Below are positions 35,712-44,965 of a stretch of 64,000 bases of DNA, piece after piece (positions within the stretch are counted from its first letter, which is position 1; each line of letters opens with the position of its first letter). This DNA comes from Paraglaciecola sp. (GTDB taxonomy: Bacteria > Pseudomonadota > Gammaproteobacteria > Enterobacterales > Alteromonadaceae): positions 1 through 64,000 of the forward strand of contig JAACSL010000018.1 in the NCBI GenBank assembly GCA_009993955.1, given 5' to 3'. The position numbers and the translations under genes are program-made. Under the pieces are notes generated by a model. The model made no database searches and was not told where the DNA came from. It saw only the letters and a list, made by a program, of their open reading frames with translations.

Positions 35712-36347
35712 TTATTCCTTAGCGGCGGCTTCTTCTGCATCATCAGCGTCATCAGCTTTAGGGCCTTTTGCTGTTTTGATGGTTACAACGGCTAAGTCAT
35801 GTGACTCACCTTTGTTTAACTCAAGCAAAGTAACGCCTTTTGGCAATACTAAGTCAGTTAAGTGTAACGTTTGACCTAGTTCAACGTTGGCTAAATCTAC
35901 TTCAATGAACTCAGGTAAATAGGCTGCTAAACAGCTGATTTCAACGTCGGTCATGTGGTGTTCAGCGTGACCACCTAATACCTTAATAGCATTGGCAGTT
36001 TTTTCATTGATAAAGTGCAAAGGTACATGGGTATGTACGGCTTTCTTCGCATCAACACGTAAGAAGTCAATGTGCGTAACAAGTGGTTTAAAAGCATGAC
36101 GTTGCATGTCTTTCACTAACACTTCAATCGCTTTGCCTTCAAGATTCAAAGTCAATACGTGTGAATAAAACGCTTCAAACTCTTGAGCTTGAAAAACTTT
36201 ATTGTGAGAAAGGCTTAAAGAAACGGCTTTTTGATCCGCTCCATATAGAACAGCAGGTACTTTACCAGCGTGACGTAGGCGGCGGCTCGCACCTTTCCCT
36301 AAATCGTTGCGGATTTCTGCGTCCAGAGTAAAAATTCCATCAGACAT
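35712..36347 (-). CDS. rplY: 50S ribosomal protein L25 (Ctc/TL5 form)
   Basis: Binds 5S rRNA in the large subunit. 211 residues from ATG 36347, longer than E. coli L25 (94) because it has the C-terminal Ctc/TL5 domain. The N-terminal L25 domain includes [22 protein letters not shown], and the C-terminal half shows [21 protein letters not shown]. The tail is acidic ([14 protein letters not shown]). I moved the start from 36404 to 36347: TGGAG lies 8 bases before, and the extra 19 residues have no family similarity. First gene of rplY-pth-ychF. Confidence 0.95.
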   Translation of the reverse strand: MSDGIFTLDAEIRNDLGKGASRRLRHAGKVPAVLYGADQKAVSLSLSHNKVFQAQEFEAFYSHVLTLNLEGKAIEVLVKDMQRHAFKPLVTHIDFLRVDAKKAVHTHVPLHFINEKTANAIKVLGGHAEHHMTDVEISCLAAYLPEFIEVDLANVELGQTLHLTDLVLPKGVTLLELNKGESHDLAVVTIKTAKGPKADDADDAEEAAAKE

Positions 36348-36613
36348 TGAGGTAACTCCAAATTTAATAAGTGTGGGTAAATTTTTGCGACCAAAATCTA
36401 CCATAAAACTGTTAACAAGCTAGAAAACTAGGGCGTTAGCAGCGGTAGACAAAAGCAATCTGCCTACCTACCCCTAAAAAAGGGCGGCAAATGTTACCAT
36501 CGACCCTCCACCGACACAAGTGGCTGGTCGTTAAACAATGAAATTAGTCAAAGGTAGTGGGGCTGGGAGAGCGGGCTCAAGTAACAAGCTACTTAAGCCC
36601 ATAAACGTGTTGT

Positions 36614-37561
36614 TTAATATTCAAACATCGCAGAGATTGATTCTTCGTTACTCACTCGGCGAATCGCTTCCGCTAACATGTTTGACAGGGTCAACTGCTT
36701 CACCTTACTGAGTGCCTTGATTTCATCACTAAGTGGGATACTGTCGGTGACAATAATTTCATCAATCACAGAATCTTTTAAGTTTTGCGCCGCATTGCCA
36801 GAAAATATGGCGTGGGTAGCGTAAGCATACACATTTTTTGCACCATGGGCTTTCAGCGCTTCTGCTGCTTTGGCTAAGGTACCACCAGTATCAATCATGT
36901 CATCAACGATAATACAATCGCGGTCTTGCACATCACCAATGATGTGCATGACTTGGGCAACGTTGGCTTTGGGACGACGTTTATCAATAATGGCTAAGTC
37001 TGAATCGTTGAGCAATTTGGCCACCGCTCGGGCGCGCACAACGCCACCTATGTCAGGTGATACCACCACAGGATTGTCCATTTTACGCAGGCGCATATGG
37101 TCTAACAAAATCGGCGTACCAAAGGCATTATCAACCGGCACGTCAAAGAATCCTTGAATTTGTTCGGCGTGCAAATCAATGGTCAGGACTCGGTCAACAC
37201 CAACGTTTGAGAGGAAATCAGCAACCACTTTTGCCGTGATGGGAACGCGAGCAGAGCGTACTCGACGATCTTGACGAGCGTAACCGAAGTAGGGGATAAC
37301 GGCGGTAATACGCCCTGCTGATGCACGTCTAAATGCATCGATCATCACGATCAATTCCATCAGGTTGTCGTTAGTGGGGGCACAGGTAGATTGAATAATA
37401 AATACATCAGCGCCACGCACATTTTCGTGAATTTCTACACTGATTTCACCATCACTAAACCGTCCTACGCTGGCGTGGCCCAATTTAGTGTAGAGTCGGT
37501 TTGCTACTTTTTGGGCGAGTTCTGGAACGGCATTGCCGGCGAAAAGCTTCATATCAGGCAC
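36614..37561 (-). CDS. prs: Ribose-phosphate pyrophosphokinase
   Basis: Makes phosphoribosyl pyrophosphate from ribose 5-phosphate and ATP for nucleotide, histidine and tryptophan synthesis. 315 residues, identical in length to E. coli Prs. [15 protein letters not shown] at the N-terminus, the ATP-binding [10 protein letters not shown] and [17 protein letters not shown] blocks, and the PRPP motif [17 protein letters not shown] near residue 215 are present. It lies 31 bases after tRNA-Gln, as in other gammaproteobacteria. A 28-base inverted repeat (GGGCTCAAGTA/TACTTAAGCCC, 36573-36600, one mismatch) follows its stop codon without a T-run. Confidence 0.97.
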   Translation of the reverse strand: MPDMKLFAGNAVPELAQKVANRLYTKLGHASVGRFSDGEISVEIHENVRGADVFIIQSTCAPTNDNLMELIVMIDAFRRASAGRITAVIPYFGYARQDRRVRSARVPITAKVVADFLSNVGVDRVLTIDLHAEQIQGFFDVPVDNAFGTPILLDHMRLRKMDNPVVVSPDIGGVVRARAVAKLLNDSDLAIIDKRRPKANVAQVMHIIGDVQDRDCIIVDDMIDTGGTLAKAAEALKAHGAKNVYAYATHAIFSGNAAQNLKDSVIDEIIVTDSIPLSDEIKALSKVKQLTLSNMLAEAIRRVSNEESISAMFEY

Positions 37562-37592
37562 GATAAAATCCTCAGTGTATTGCGTTTGAAAG

Positions 37593-37667
37593 TGGCTGGG
37601 GTAGATGGACTTGAACCACCGAATGGCGGGATCAAAACCCGCTGCCTTACCACTTGGCTATACCCCA
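37593..37667 (-). tRNA. tRNA-Gln (TTG), between ispE and prs
   Basis: 75 bases with encoded CCA and anticodon TTG. It differs from the tandem copies at 33.4-33.6 kb in the first acceptor pair: here TGGGGTA pairs with TACCCCA, the usual U1-A72 of glutamine tRNAs. Pseudomonas and relatives also have a tRNA-Gln at this place. Confidence 0.97.
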
Positions 37668-37755
37668 ATTTAGTGCAACAACGACTATTGTTGTAGCACT
37701 GCGTCAGTTGTTGCTTTAATCAGCTTAAAAGTAAATCTACCGTTATCAAGTTTAA

Positions 37756-37800
37756 TCAGAGCGACTCCCTTCAGAGCGACTCTATTCAGAGCGACACATC
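37756..37800. repeat. Three tandem 15-bp repeats at the ispE stop codon
   Basis: Three 15-base units begin at 37756, 37771 and 37786 with TCAGAGCGAC in common; the rest varies. The third encodes most of the final CRSE of IspE and the second contains the stop codon TAG (37782-37784 on the minus strand). The first lies wholly beyond the stop. Read through, the frame would continue as SRSEG-SRSD before another stop. Confidence 0.85.
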
Positions 37801-38675
37801 ATTATTTGATGTAATGGTGATCGATTCACGCCATTTGCGGTAAAACTTATCGTGCCCTTGGGCAGTAAAGCTTGGGTTTGCCTTGCATTAGCAAGGTCAC
37901 TGAACTGCGCAAAAACGCATGATCCCGTACCCGTCATTCTCGACGGCGCGTATTCTAACAACCACTGTAATGACTTTGCAACATTGGGGAACAGTTCACA
38001 GACCAATTGCTGACAATCGTTGCGCGTTTGAGAAAATTGATAGTCTTTTGCTACTATTTTTTCGCTATTTCGCGGTAAGTCAGGGTGGTTAAAAATCGCT
38101 TGAGTAGCCACGTGGCATTGCGGAAAAACCACTAAATAAGCAGCCTCTGGCTGCGGTAGCGCTTGTAACTGTTCGCCAATACCCTCAGCAAACGCGGTGT
38201 TGCCCTCAACAAATATGGGAACATCTGCACCCAAACTTAAGGCAAACCCTGCCAGCTCTGCTGTGGTGAAACCTGTTTGCCATAGATGGTTTAATACAAC
38301 TAGGGTAGTGGCTGCATTAGAAGAACCACCACCGATGCCGCCGCCCATGGGTAAACATTTTTTTATGTAAATATCACAACCCGGCAGAAGTATGTTTTTG
38401 TCGCTGTGTTTTAATCCCCATTGTGTTTGTAACAGATGTGCAGCACGAACGATTAAATTGTCATCGTGCTTAACATTAGCCATGGGGGTGAGCAACCGAA
38501 TCTTGCCTGTTTGGTTGCAATCAAAGGCCAATTCATCACCATAATCAAGCAATTGGAACAGGCTCTGGAGTTGGTGGTAGCCATTGGCATAGCGACCAAC
38601 AATGTGTAGAAATAGGTTGAGTTTGGCGGGACTTGGCCACCACGTTAATGCTGGTTTTAAACGTTCAATGTCCAT
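37782..38675 (-). CDS. ispE: 4-diphosphocytidyl-2-C-methyl-D-erythritol kinase
   Basis: GHMP-family kinase of the MEP isoprenoid pathway, 297 residues. WPSPAKLNLFLHIVGRYANGYHQLQSLFQ is the N-terminal substrate block, and the ATP-binding PMGGGIGGGSSNAATTL is near residue 105. MTGTGSCVFAQF, containing the third GHMP motif, is near residue 245. Overlaps the lolB end by 19 bases, a typical coupled arrangement. The last residues CRSE and the stop codon fall in a 15-bp tandem repeat that continues past the stop. Confidence 0.96.
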   Translation of the reverse strand: MDIERLKPALTWWPSPAKLNLFLHIVGRYANGYHQLQSLFQLLDYGDELAFDCNQTGKIRLLTPMANVKHDDNLIVRAAHLLQTQWGLKHSDKNILLPGCDIYIKKCLPMGGGIGGGSSNAATTLVVLNHLWQTGFTTAELAGFALSLGADVPIFVEGNTAFAEGIGEQLQALPQPEAAYLVVFPQCHVATQAIFNHPDLPRNSEKIVAKDYQFSQTRNDCQQLVCELFPNVAKSLQWLLEYAPSRMTGTGSCVFAQFSDLANARQTQALLPKGTISFTANGVNRSPLHQIMMCRSE

Positions 38676-39286
38676 GCATTTACCTTAATAATAACTTGAA
38701 CGTTACGCGAAGAATGGGTCATCACAATCTTATGTGGCAACCACTTGTTCTCCACCACCTGATAATTACTGTAGCTAATCAACCAACCTTGGCAGGTTAG
38801 GCAGGTCGGGGCTAGTTGACTGACAAACCCTTGCTCATTCATCACCACTTGATCATTGACCGTGTACTGCCCCTTGATCCAGATGGGTAACTGGTCAACC
38901 GGGATAGTCCAGCCTGTCATCTGCCATATCAACTCACTAGCGTTAATCCCTGTGTAGTTTTTGTCATCTGCTTTGGCAGTAATCAGGCCGTTGTCGTTTT
39001 GCATGCTTAAAATCGCAGTGCCCAAAATCGTGCTAAGGGTTAGTTGATAATTTTGCCCCTGTTGTGCCCAATGTAAACTGGCGCTTTGCTTTTGTTCTGG
39101 CCCTTTGAAACCGAACCGTCCGGCAATTTGCCACGTAGTGAGTTCAGCTAATCCAGCTTGGTGCTGTTCGGCATCTACCCTCACGGTTGGTTTGGGGGCT
39201 TGGTGGGCACAAGCGAGCAGCAATAAGCTGAGAAAGCCAAGCAATCCTAATTTAACATAAGAGGTGGTGAGGTGGGTTATTGGCAC
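38657..39286 (-). CDS. lolB: Outer-membrane lipoprotein receptor LolB
   Basis: Accepts lipoproteins from LolA and inserts them into the outer membrane. 209 residues with the lipobox LLAC and the lipidated cysteine at about residue 26 (LLLLACAHQAPKP). LTTWQIAGRFGFKGPEQKQSASLHW is the conserved core. Upstream of ispE in the same operon and divergent from hemA. The first residues MPITHLTTSYVK give a positively charged start to the signal. In E. coli the order lolB-ispE-prs is the same. Confidence 0.94.
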   Translation of the reverse strand: MPITHLTTSYVKLGLLGFLSLLLLACAHQAPKPTVRVDAEQHQAGLAELTTWQIAGRFGFKGPEQKQSASLHWAQQGQNYQLTLSTILGTAILSMQNDNGLITAKADDKNYTGINASELIWQMTGWTIPVDQLPIWIKGQYTVNDQVVMNEQGFVSQLAPTCLTCQGWLISYSNYQVVENKWLPHKIVMTHSSRNVQVIIKVNAWTLNV

Positions 39287-39426
39287 AGCAGTATCCTAAT
39301 CCAGGACAAAATCAATCAGTCGCTATGGGAACATACAAATGACTGCGCTTTCAATAGTTTTACCTTTTGCGTACAATGCCGCCCTCAATTTGACTTAACC
39401 AACGTTGTTCTGACTTTTTACGCTGC

Positions 39427-40701
39427 ATGACCCTGATAGCCTTTGGAATAAATCACAAAACCGCCCCGCTTGAATTGCGCGAGAAAATCGCCTTTTCAGC
39501 TGATTCGACGGTTAGCGCATTGGCGTCGTTTAGCAGCAGCACCGGTGCCCAAGATGCCATGATTGTCTCCACCTGTAATCGCACGGAGATATATGCACAG
39601 GTAGACACCGCGGACAAACAGCAAGTTGTGCAGTGGCTCGCCCAGTTTCATGGTCTTAGCCCCACTGAGTTAATGGAAAATTGTTATCATCACGAAGAAC
39701 TCGACGCCGTGGTGCATATTATGCGGGTGGCGAGTGGTTTGGACTCACTGATGTTGGGCGAACCGCAAATTCTGGGGCAAGTGAAACAAGCTTATAGCGA
39801 TGCCCGCAACTCTGGGGTGATCAATGGTGGGTTTGAACGCTTATTCCAGCACACCTTTGCCGTCGCTAAACGGGTGCGCAACGAGACAGAAATTGGGGCA
39901 AACGCTATTTCTGTGGCCTATGCCTCAGTGCAACTGGCTAAACATATATTTTCATCACTGGACAAAAGCCGAGTGCTCTTGATTGGGGCGGGTGAAACCA
40001 TTGAATTAGTGGCCAAGCATCTGGCCGAACACAAAGTAAAGTCCCTAACAGTCGCGAATCGCACCTTGGCGCGGGCAGAACTGATTGCTAAGCCCTTAGG
40101 TGCATCGGTGTTAACTCTGGCTCAGATCCCTCAGCATTTAAAGGATGCTGACATCGTGATCAGTTCTACCGCCAGTCAATTACCTATTCTTGGTAAGGGG
40201 TTAGTGGAGAGTGCCTTAAAGGAACGCCGACATAAACCCATGTTCTTAGTCGATTTGGCCGTGCCACGGGATATTGAACCTGAAGTGGCCCAACTGAATG
40301 ACGCCTACTTGTATACCGTCGACGATTTACAACAAATTGTTGAAAAGAATTTAGCCAACCGCCAAGACGCTGCACAACAAGCAGACCAAATGATTCAGCA
40401 ACAAGCACAGCAGTACTTGCAATGGCAACAAAGCCAAAGTGCTATTGATTTACTCAAACATTTTCGTGACCAAAGTGCGCTGCAACGTGACCTTTTGACA
40501 GCCCGCGCGCTAAACCAGTTGGCGGACGGAAAAGAGCCCGCCACCGTGTTGACAGAGCTGGCGAACAAACTAACCAATAGTTTGATTCATGCGCCAACCA
40601 AAGCCCTAAAAAAAGCCGCACATGAACAAGATGAGTCGAGCTTAGCGTTGTTACAAGAAGCACTTGGCATTGAAATCAAACAACACCCCCCAGAGCATTA
40701 G
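39427..40701 (+). CDS. hemA: Glutamyl-tRNA reductase
   Basis: First committed enzyme of C5-pathway heme synthesis, reducing glutamyl-tRNA to glutamate-1-semialdehyde with NADPH. 424 residues. GINHKTAPLELREKIAF opens the catalytic domain, the catalytic cysteine is in IVSTCNRTEIYA (about C50), and LMLGEPQILGQVKQAY is diagnostic. The NADPH domain has VLLIGAGETIELVAKHL, and the C-terminal dimerisation domain ends in the usual polar helix. Starts the operon hemA-prfA-prmC, divergent from lolB. Confidence 0.97.
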   Translation: MTLIAFGINHKTAPLELREKIAFSADSTVSALASFSSSTGAQDAMIVSTCNRTEIYAQVDTADKQQVVQWLAQFHGLSPTELMENCYHHEELDAVVHIMRVASGLDSLMLGEPQILGQVKQAYSDARNSGVINGGFERLFQHTFAVAKRVRNETEIGANAISVAYASVQLAKHIFSSLDKSRVLLIGAGETIELVAKHLAEHKVKSLTVANRTLARAELIAKPLGASVLTLAQIPQHLKDADIVISSTASQLPILGKGLVESALKERRHKPMFLVDLAVPRDIEPEVAQLNDAYLYTVDDLQQIVEKNLANRQDAAQQADQMIQQQAQQYLQWQQSQSAIDLLKHFRDQSALQRDLLTARALNQLADGKEPATVLTELANKLTNSLIHAPTKALKKAAHEQDESSLALLQEALGIEIKQHPPEH

Positions 40702-40786
40702 CTAGCTGTTGGCAGTACAAGACACAACACCTACACTCAACACATCAGCAGAATAACCCAGAGCTTGGTCAAGACACAGGATAACC

Positions 40787-41872
40787 ATGAAAGTATCGGT
40801 ACAACGTAAATTAGAATCACTGAATGAGCGCTTTGAAGAAGTGCAGGCTTTGTTAAGTGAGTCATCAACTAGCCATGATCAAGACAAATATCGGGCGTTG
40901 ATGAAGGAATACGCACAACTTGAAGACGTCGTGAAGTGCTTTCGTGATTTCCAAACCGCTCAGCAAGATTTTGCCAGTGCCCAAGATCTGTTGCAGGAAG
41001 ACGACGCTGAAATGCGCGAGCTAGCGCAAGAAGAGTATAAAGAGTCGAAAAAACGGATTGAAACACTGACCCAAGAACTACAGATCTTATTATTACCCAA
41101 AGATCCCAACGATGATAACAACTGCTTTTTAGAAATCCGTGCTGGTGCGGGTGGTGATGAAGCCGCCATATTCGCTGGCGACTTATTCCGCATGTACTCT
41201 CGATATGCAGAGTCTAAACGTTGGAAGGTGGAATTGATCACGTGCAACGAGGGTGAACATGGGGGTTACAAGGAAATTATCGTAAATTTAATGGGGGACG
41301 GGGTTTACGGCACCATGAAATTTGAATCAGGCGGGCATCGAGTTCAACGTGTGCCAGAGACGGAATCACAAGGCCGTATCCATACGTCTGCCTGTACGGT
41401 TGTGGTTATGCCAGAGATCCCAGAGTCTGAGGCCATAGAAATCAACAAAGCTGATTTGAAAGTGGATACCTTCCGCGCGTCGGGCGCAGGTGGGCAGCAC
41501 GTCAACAAAACCGATTCGGCCATCCGTATCACCCACATTCCCACTGGCTTGATTGTTGAGTGTCAAGATGAACGGTCACAGCATAAAAACCGTGCCAAAG
41601 CCATGGCCGTATTACAGTCACGTTTGAACCAATTAGAAGAAGAAAAACGCAAAGCCGAAGAAACCAGCACGCGTCGAAGTTTGGTGGCCAGTGGTGATCG
41701 CTCTGAACGTATTCGCACCTACAATTTCCCTCAGGGTAGAATGACCGATCACCGCATTAACTTAACGTTGTATCGCCTCGACGAAATTATTGCTGGTGAT
41801 TTAGATGCCGTGATTGAACCGATTCGGCAGGAACATCAGGCTGACTTGCTCGCGTCTTTATCTGACGACTAA
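40787..41872 (+). CDS. prfA: Peptide chain release factor 1
   Basis: Recognises UAA and UAG stop codons. 361 residues, standard length. The catalytic GGQ is in [18 protein letters not shown] near residue 235, and the RF1 PxT-type discriminator region ([22 protein letters not shown]) precedes it at about residue 185. [21 protein letters not shown] is the N-terminal landmark. Four bases before prmC, whose product methylates the GGQ glutamine. RBS AGG about 10 bases before ATG. Confidence 0.98.
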   Translation: MKVSVQRKLESLNERFEEVQALLSESSTSHDQDKYRALMKEYAQLEDVVKCFRDFQTAQQDFASAQDLLQEDDAEMRELAQEEYKESKKRIETLTQELQILLLPKDPNDDNNCFLEIRAGAGGDEAAIFAGDLFRMYSRYAESKRWKVELITCNEGEHGGYKEIIVNLMGDGVYGTMKFESGGHRVQRVPETESQGRIHTSACTVVVMPEIPESEAIEINKADLKVDTFRASGAGGQHVNKTDSAIRITHIPTGLIVECQDERSQHKNRAKAMAVLQSRLNQLEEEKRKAEETSTRRSLVASGDRSERIRTYNFPQGRMTDHRINLTLYRLDEIIAGDLDAVIEPIRQEHQADLLASLSDD

Positions 41873-41875
41873 GGC

Positions 41876-42739
41876 ATGCAAAATAGCACCATTGATAGAC
41901 AATTGCGCTGGGCCACTGCCCAGTTGCAACAATCATCCGATGCCCCCGATAGCCCACAATTAGACGCAAAATTACTGTTGTGTCGTGTATTAAGCTGCGA
42001 GTTAATCTATTTATATACATGGCCAGAAAAATGCCTCAGTGCTGAGCAGCTAATACAGTTTGCTGAGCTTGTTGCCCGGCGCAAGTCGGGTCAACCCGTT
42101 GCCCATCTGCTGGGTTATCGAGATTTCTGGAGTTTGCGACTGGCGGTGTCTGACGATACCTTGATCCCTCGTCCTGAAACAGAATTACTGGTGGAAACGG
42201 CTTTGGCCCTGCCGCTTGATGACACCACAAAGGTCATCGATTTGGGCACCGGTACTGGCGCTATTGCTCTGGCTTTGGCTAGTGAAAGACCCACTTGGCA
42301 GGTGAGGGGCATCGACAAAAATGCCGCAGCGGTGGCCCTAGCCAAACGCAATGCCAGCACTCACAGCATTCACAATGTTGCGTTTCAACAAAGTGACTGG
42401 TTTTCTGCCATCACTGACAATCATTACCAACTCATTGTCAGCAATCCACCCTATGTCGAAACGCATAGTCCTTATTTAGCTGAGGGGGATGTGCGTTTTG
42501 AACCCCTGAGTGCGTTGGTTTCTGGCGCCGATGGTTTAGACGATATTCGCCTAATTGTTGCGCAAGCGCCCCGTTACCTTGCCAACTTTGGTTGGTTGCT
42601 GATTGAACATGGCTTCAATCAAGCCAGCGATATTGCACGGATTTTCGCGCACCATGGCTTTCGAGAGGTGCGCTGCCTTACCGATCTTAATGGCTTGGCG
42701 CGGATAACTTTAGGTCAGTATTGTCACGATATGCCTTGA
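41876..42739 (+). CDS. prmC: Release factor glutamine methyltransferase
   Basis: Methylates the GGQ glutamine of RF1 and RF2 with S-adenosylmethionine. 287 residues. The SAM-binding IDLGTGTGAIALALASERP is near residue 120 and the substrate-glutamine motif NPPY (IVSNPPYVETHSPYL) near residue 190. The N-terminal helical domain contains PVAHLLGYRDFWSLRLAVSDDTLIPRPETE. Starts 4 bases after prfA. Confidence 0.97.
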   Translation: MQNSTIDRQLRWATAQLQQSSDAPDSPQLDAKLLLCRVLSCELIYLYTWPEKCLSAEQLIQFAELVARRKSGQPVAHLLGYRDFWSLRLAVSDDTLIPRPETELLVETALALPLDDTTKVIDLGTGTGAIALALASERPTWQVRGIDKNAAAVALAKRNASTHSIHNVAFQQSDWFSAITDNHYQLIVSNPPYVETHSPYLAEGDVRFEPLSALVSGADGLDDIRLIVAQAPRYLANFGWLLIEHGFNQASDIARIFAHHGFREVRCLTDLNGLARITLGQYCHDMP

Positions 42740-42767
42740 GACTCAGCGCTTTTCGTTTTATGTTAGC

Positions 42768-42811
42768 GACATAGCAAGTGACACTGGCAGCACCACTAAG
42801 AGTGCTATGTC
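42768..42811. repeat. Inverted repeat between prmC and the HD-GYP gene
   Basis: GACATAGCA (42768-42776) and TGCTATGTC (42803-42811) are perfect reverse complements, 26 bases apart, ending 29 bases before the HD-GYP start codon. No T-run follows, so it is not a simple terminator. It might be a leader hairpin or an operator. No function can be assigned. Confidence 0.5.
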
Positions 42812-42839
42812 ATCTTGATTACGTTGCCACAGGAAATGA

Positions 42840-44393
42840 ATGATGTCAGATGAGATTTTGTTTGCAGAAGATACCCACGAGGATATCCATCAAGCGCTTG
42901 GAAAATGGAAGGTATTAATTGTAGACGATGAACCTGAAGTGCATGCCGTCACTAAGTTGGCCTTGGGTGACTTCATCTTTCAAGGAAAACGTCTGGAGTT
43001 TGTCAGTGCTTACAGTGGTGAAGAAGCGAAAAAAATATTCAGAACCCAACATGATATAGCGGTTGTTTTACTTGATGTGGTAATGGAGACCGATGATGCC
43101 GGTTTGAAAGTGGCCGATTATGTGCGCAACGAACTTAGCAATCATTTCACCCGCATTATCTTGCGTACTGGTCAGCCAGGCCAAGCCCCAGAGCGTGATG
43201 TGATCCTCAATTACGACATCAACGATTATAAATCGAAAACCGAACTGACTGCACAAAAATTGTTCACCGTGGTGATTGCTGCCTTACGTTCTTATCGCGA
43301 CATTATTGTGATTGAAGAAAACCGCTTAGGTTTAGAAAAAATCATCGCTGCTTCAGCGGATTTATTTAGCATCCATTCTCTCGAATATTTTATCGAAGGC
43401 ATATTGCAACAGCTTTCATCTTTGCTGGGTGGCAGCACAGATTGTGCCTATTTGACATCAGCAGTGGCAGGCCCCAAACCCATTGAAAATCCGCATCCTA
43501 GTGAGCTTTTTGTGTTCACTGGTAAAGGGGAATATTTGCACAAAGAAGGCCAAAAGTTAGAGAACGTCTTAAGTGGCAAACAGCTAACTTCGTGTAAAGA
43601 AGCATTAAAAAACAAAAGTTTGGTGTACGAAGACGAATATCTCGTGGCCTACTGCAAAAGCAAATCTAATCGTGGCTCATTGTTGTATATGTCTGGCCTA
43701 CCAAGATCACCGAGTAAAATAGATAAACGCCTTGTTGAAATATTTGCGCAGAATGTGCAAATAGCCTTCGACAATGTTTTACTCAACAAAGATATTGAAG
43801 ATACTCAACGGGAAGTAATTGAACGCATTGGCCAAGCCATGGAACACCATTTTGGTGGCGGCAAACATGTACTCAGGCTGGTCAAAATCTGTGAGTTATT
43901 GGGCCGAAAGGTGGGCTTGAGCGCTGACGAGGTAAAGATGTTAGGGCAGGCCGTGCCTTTGCATGACATTGGTAAGTTAAAGGTGCCAGATCTGATCCTC
44001 GATAAACACAGTAGTTTGAATGAACAAGAACGCGAAGTCGTCAAAAATCATGCTGAATTTGGTTATGCCCTGCTAAAAGATTCGAAACGTCCTTTGATCA
44101 AGACCGCTGCCTTGATCGCGCGTGACCACCATGAATATTGGAATGGTAAAGGTTATCCACGTGGACTAGCTGGTGAAGATATTCATATTTTTTGTCGTAT
44201 TACTGCATTGGCTGATGCTTATGATGCCCTGCGTCACAAGCGACATTACAAAGAAGCGTGGCCTCTTGAAAAAGTACTCGACAATATCAACAGTCAAAAA
44301 GGTAAGCAATTCGATCCTTATATCGTGGATGTGTTGATGGACAATATTGAAAGTATTGAGAGAATCATCGCTGACAATCCCGACCCTCAATAA
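42840..44393 (+). CDS. Response regulator with DUF3369 and HD-GYP domains
   Basis: A 517-residue protein predicted to degrade cyclic-di-GMP. Receiver domain at about residues 24-145 (KVLIVDDEPEVHAVTKLAL, aspartate in VVLLDVVMETDD), DUF3369 at about 165-330, and HD-GYP at about 340-510. The HD pair is in HDIGKLKVPD and the GYP motif in WNGKGYPRGLAGEDI, both intact, so activity is likely. The start is ATG 42840 or 42843; AGGAA upstream suits the second better. It ends in a strong terminator and sits between prmC and sirB2, where E. coli has no such gene. No kinase is next to it. Confidence 0.9.
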   Translation: MMSDEILFAEDTHEDIHQALGKWKVLIVDDEPEVHAVTKLALGDFIFQGKRLEFVSAYSGEEAKKIFRTQHDIAVVLLDVVMETDDAGLKVADYVRNELSNHFTRIILRTGQPGQAPERDVILNYDINDYKSKTELTAQKLFTVVIAALRSYRDIIVIEENRLGLEKIIAASADLFSIHSLEYFIEGILQQLSSLLGGSTDCAYLTSAVAGPKPIENPHPSELFVFTGKGEYLHKEGQKLENVLSGKQLTSCKEALKNKSLVYEDEYLVAYCKSKSNRGSLLYMSGLPRSPSKIDKRLVEIFAQNVQIAFDNVLLNKDIEDTQREVIERIGQAMEHHFGGGKHVLRLVKICELLGRKVGLSADEVKMLGQAVPLHDIGKLKVPDLILDKHSSLNEQEREVVKNHAEFGYALLKDSKRPLIKTAALIARDHHEYWNGKGYPRGLAGEDIHIFCRITALADAYDALRHKRHYKEAWPLEKVLDNINSQKGKQFDPYIVDVLMDNIESIERIIADNPDPQ

Positions 44394-44406
44394 AACATCT
44401 ATGTCT

Positions 44407-44458
44407 CGTTATCTTGTTAGGTACTAGCAAGATAACGATAGTTTTTACGTTTTTTTTA
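44407..44458 (+). terminator. Rho-independent terminator after the HD-GYP gene
   Basis: A 10-bp perfect stem (CGTTATCTTG at 44407-44416 with CAAGATAACG at 44428-44437), extended by an inner TAG/CTA pairing, is followed by TTTTTACGTTTTTTTT. It lies 13 bases after the HD-GYP stop codon. It implies that sirB2 and sirB1 need their own promoter. Confidence 0.85.
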
Positions 44459-44490
44459 CCCGCCCACTTTAGCAAGGAACCTTACCTGCC

Positions 44491-44868
44491 ATGTATGAAC
44501 TCACAAAACATTTGCATTTGACGGCCATGGCTCTGAGCCTGTTGTTGTTTATCACGCGTTTTGTCCTGACATTACGCCAGTCACCAGCCTTACAAAAAAA
44601 ATGGCTAAAAATTAGCCCGCACATCGTTGATACGCTGTGGTTGGTTAGTGCTGGTGTATTGTGTGTGATGATTGATCAGTATCCGTTTGTGGATGCCTGG
44701 GTGAGTGAAAAATTGTTGGCCTTGGTGATGTATATGTTGATGGTGACCATTGCACTTAAGTTAGCGAAGACAACGACCATGCGATTTGTTGGTCTGCTTG
44801 GTGCTGTAAGCTGGTTAGCCTATGCCGGCATGGTCGCGGTAAGCAAACAACCCCATATTTTTGGTTAA
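44491..44868 (+). CDS. sirB2: SirB2 family membrane protein
   Basis: A 125-residue inner-membrane protein with four helices (LHLTAMALSLLLFITRFVL is the first). The SirB2 family was first named from a Salmonella invasion-regulation locus, but its molecular role is unclear. It starts behind a strong terminator and 62 bases past the HD-GYP gene's T-run. Followed by sirB1, as in E. coli (ychQ-ychA) after prmC. Confidence 0.88.
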   Translation: MYELTKHLHLTAMALSLLLFITRFVLTLRQSPALQKKWLKISPHIVDTLWLVSAGVLCVMIDQYPFVDAWVSEKLLALVMYMLMVTIALKLAKTTTMRFVGLLGAVSWLAYAGMVAVSKQPHIFG

Positions 44869-44965
44869 GGTTTTTTTCAGCTGATTTGCCAGTATTACGG
44901 TAAAGATAACAAGGGGTTTTCCGATATAAAGGTAACAGTAGCTTATCGTAATCCTGGGAAATGCA

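Noticed and set aside
36573-36600. Inverted repeat after prs as a standard terminator
   Set aside because: The stem has a mismatch and no T-run follows on the coding strand, so it is only mentioned in the prs entry.
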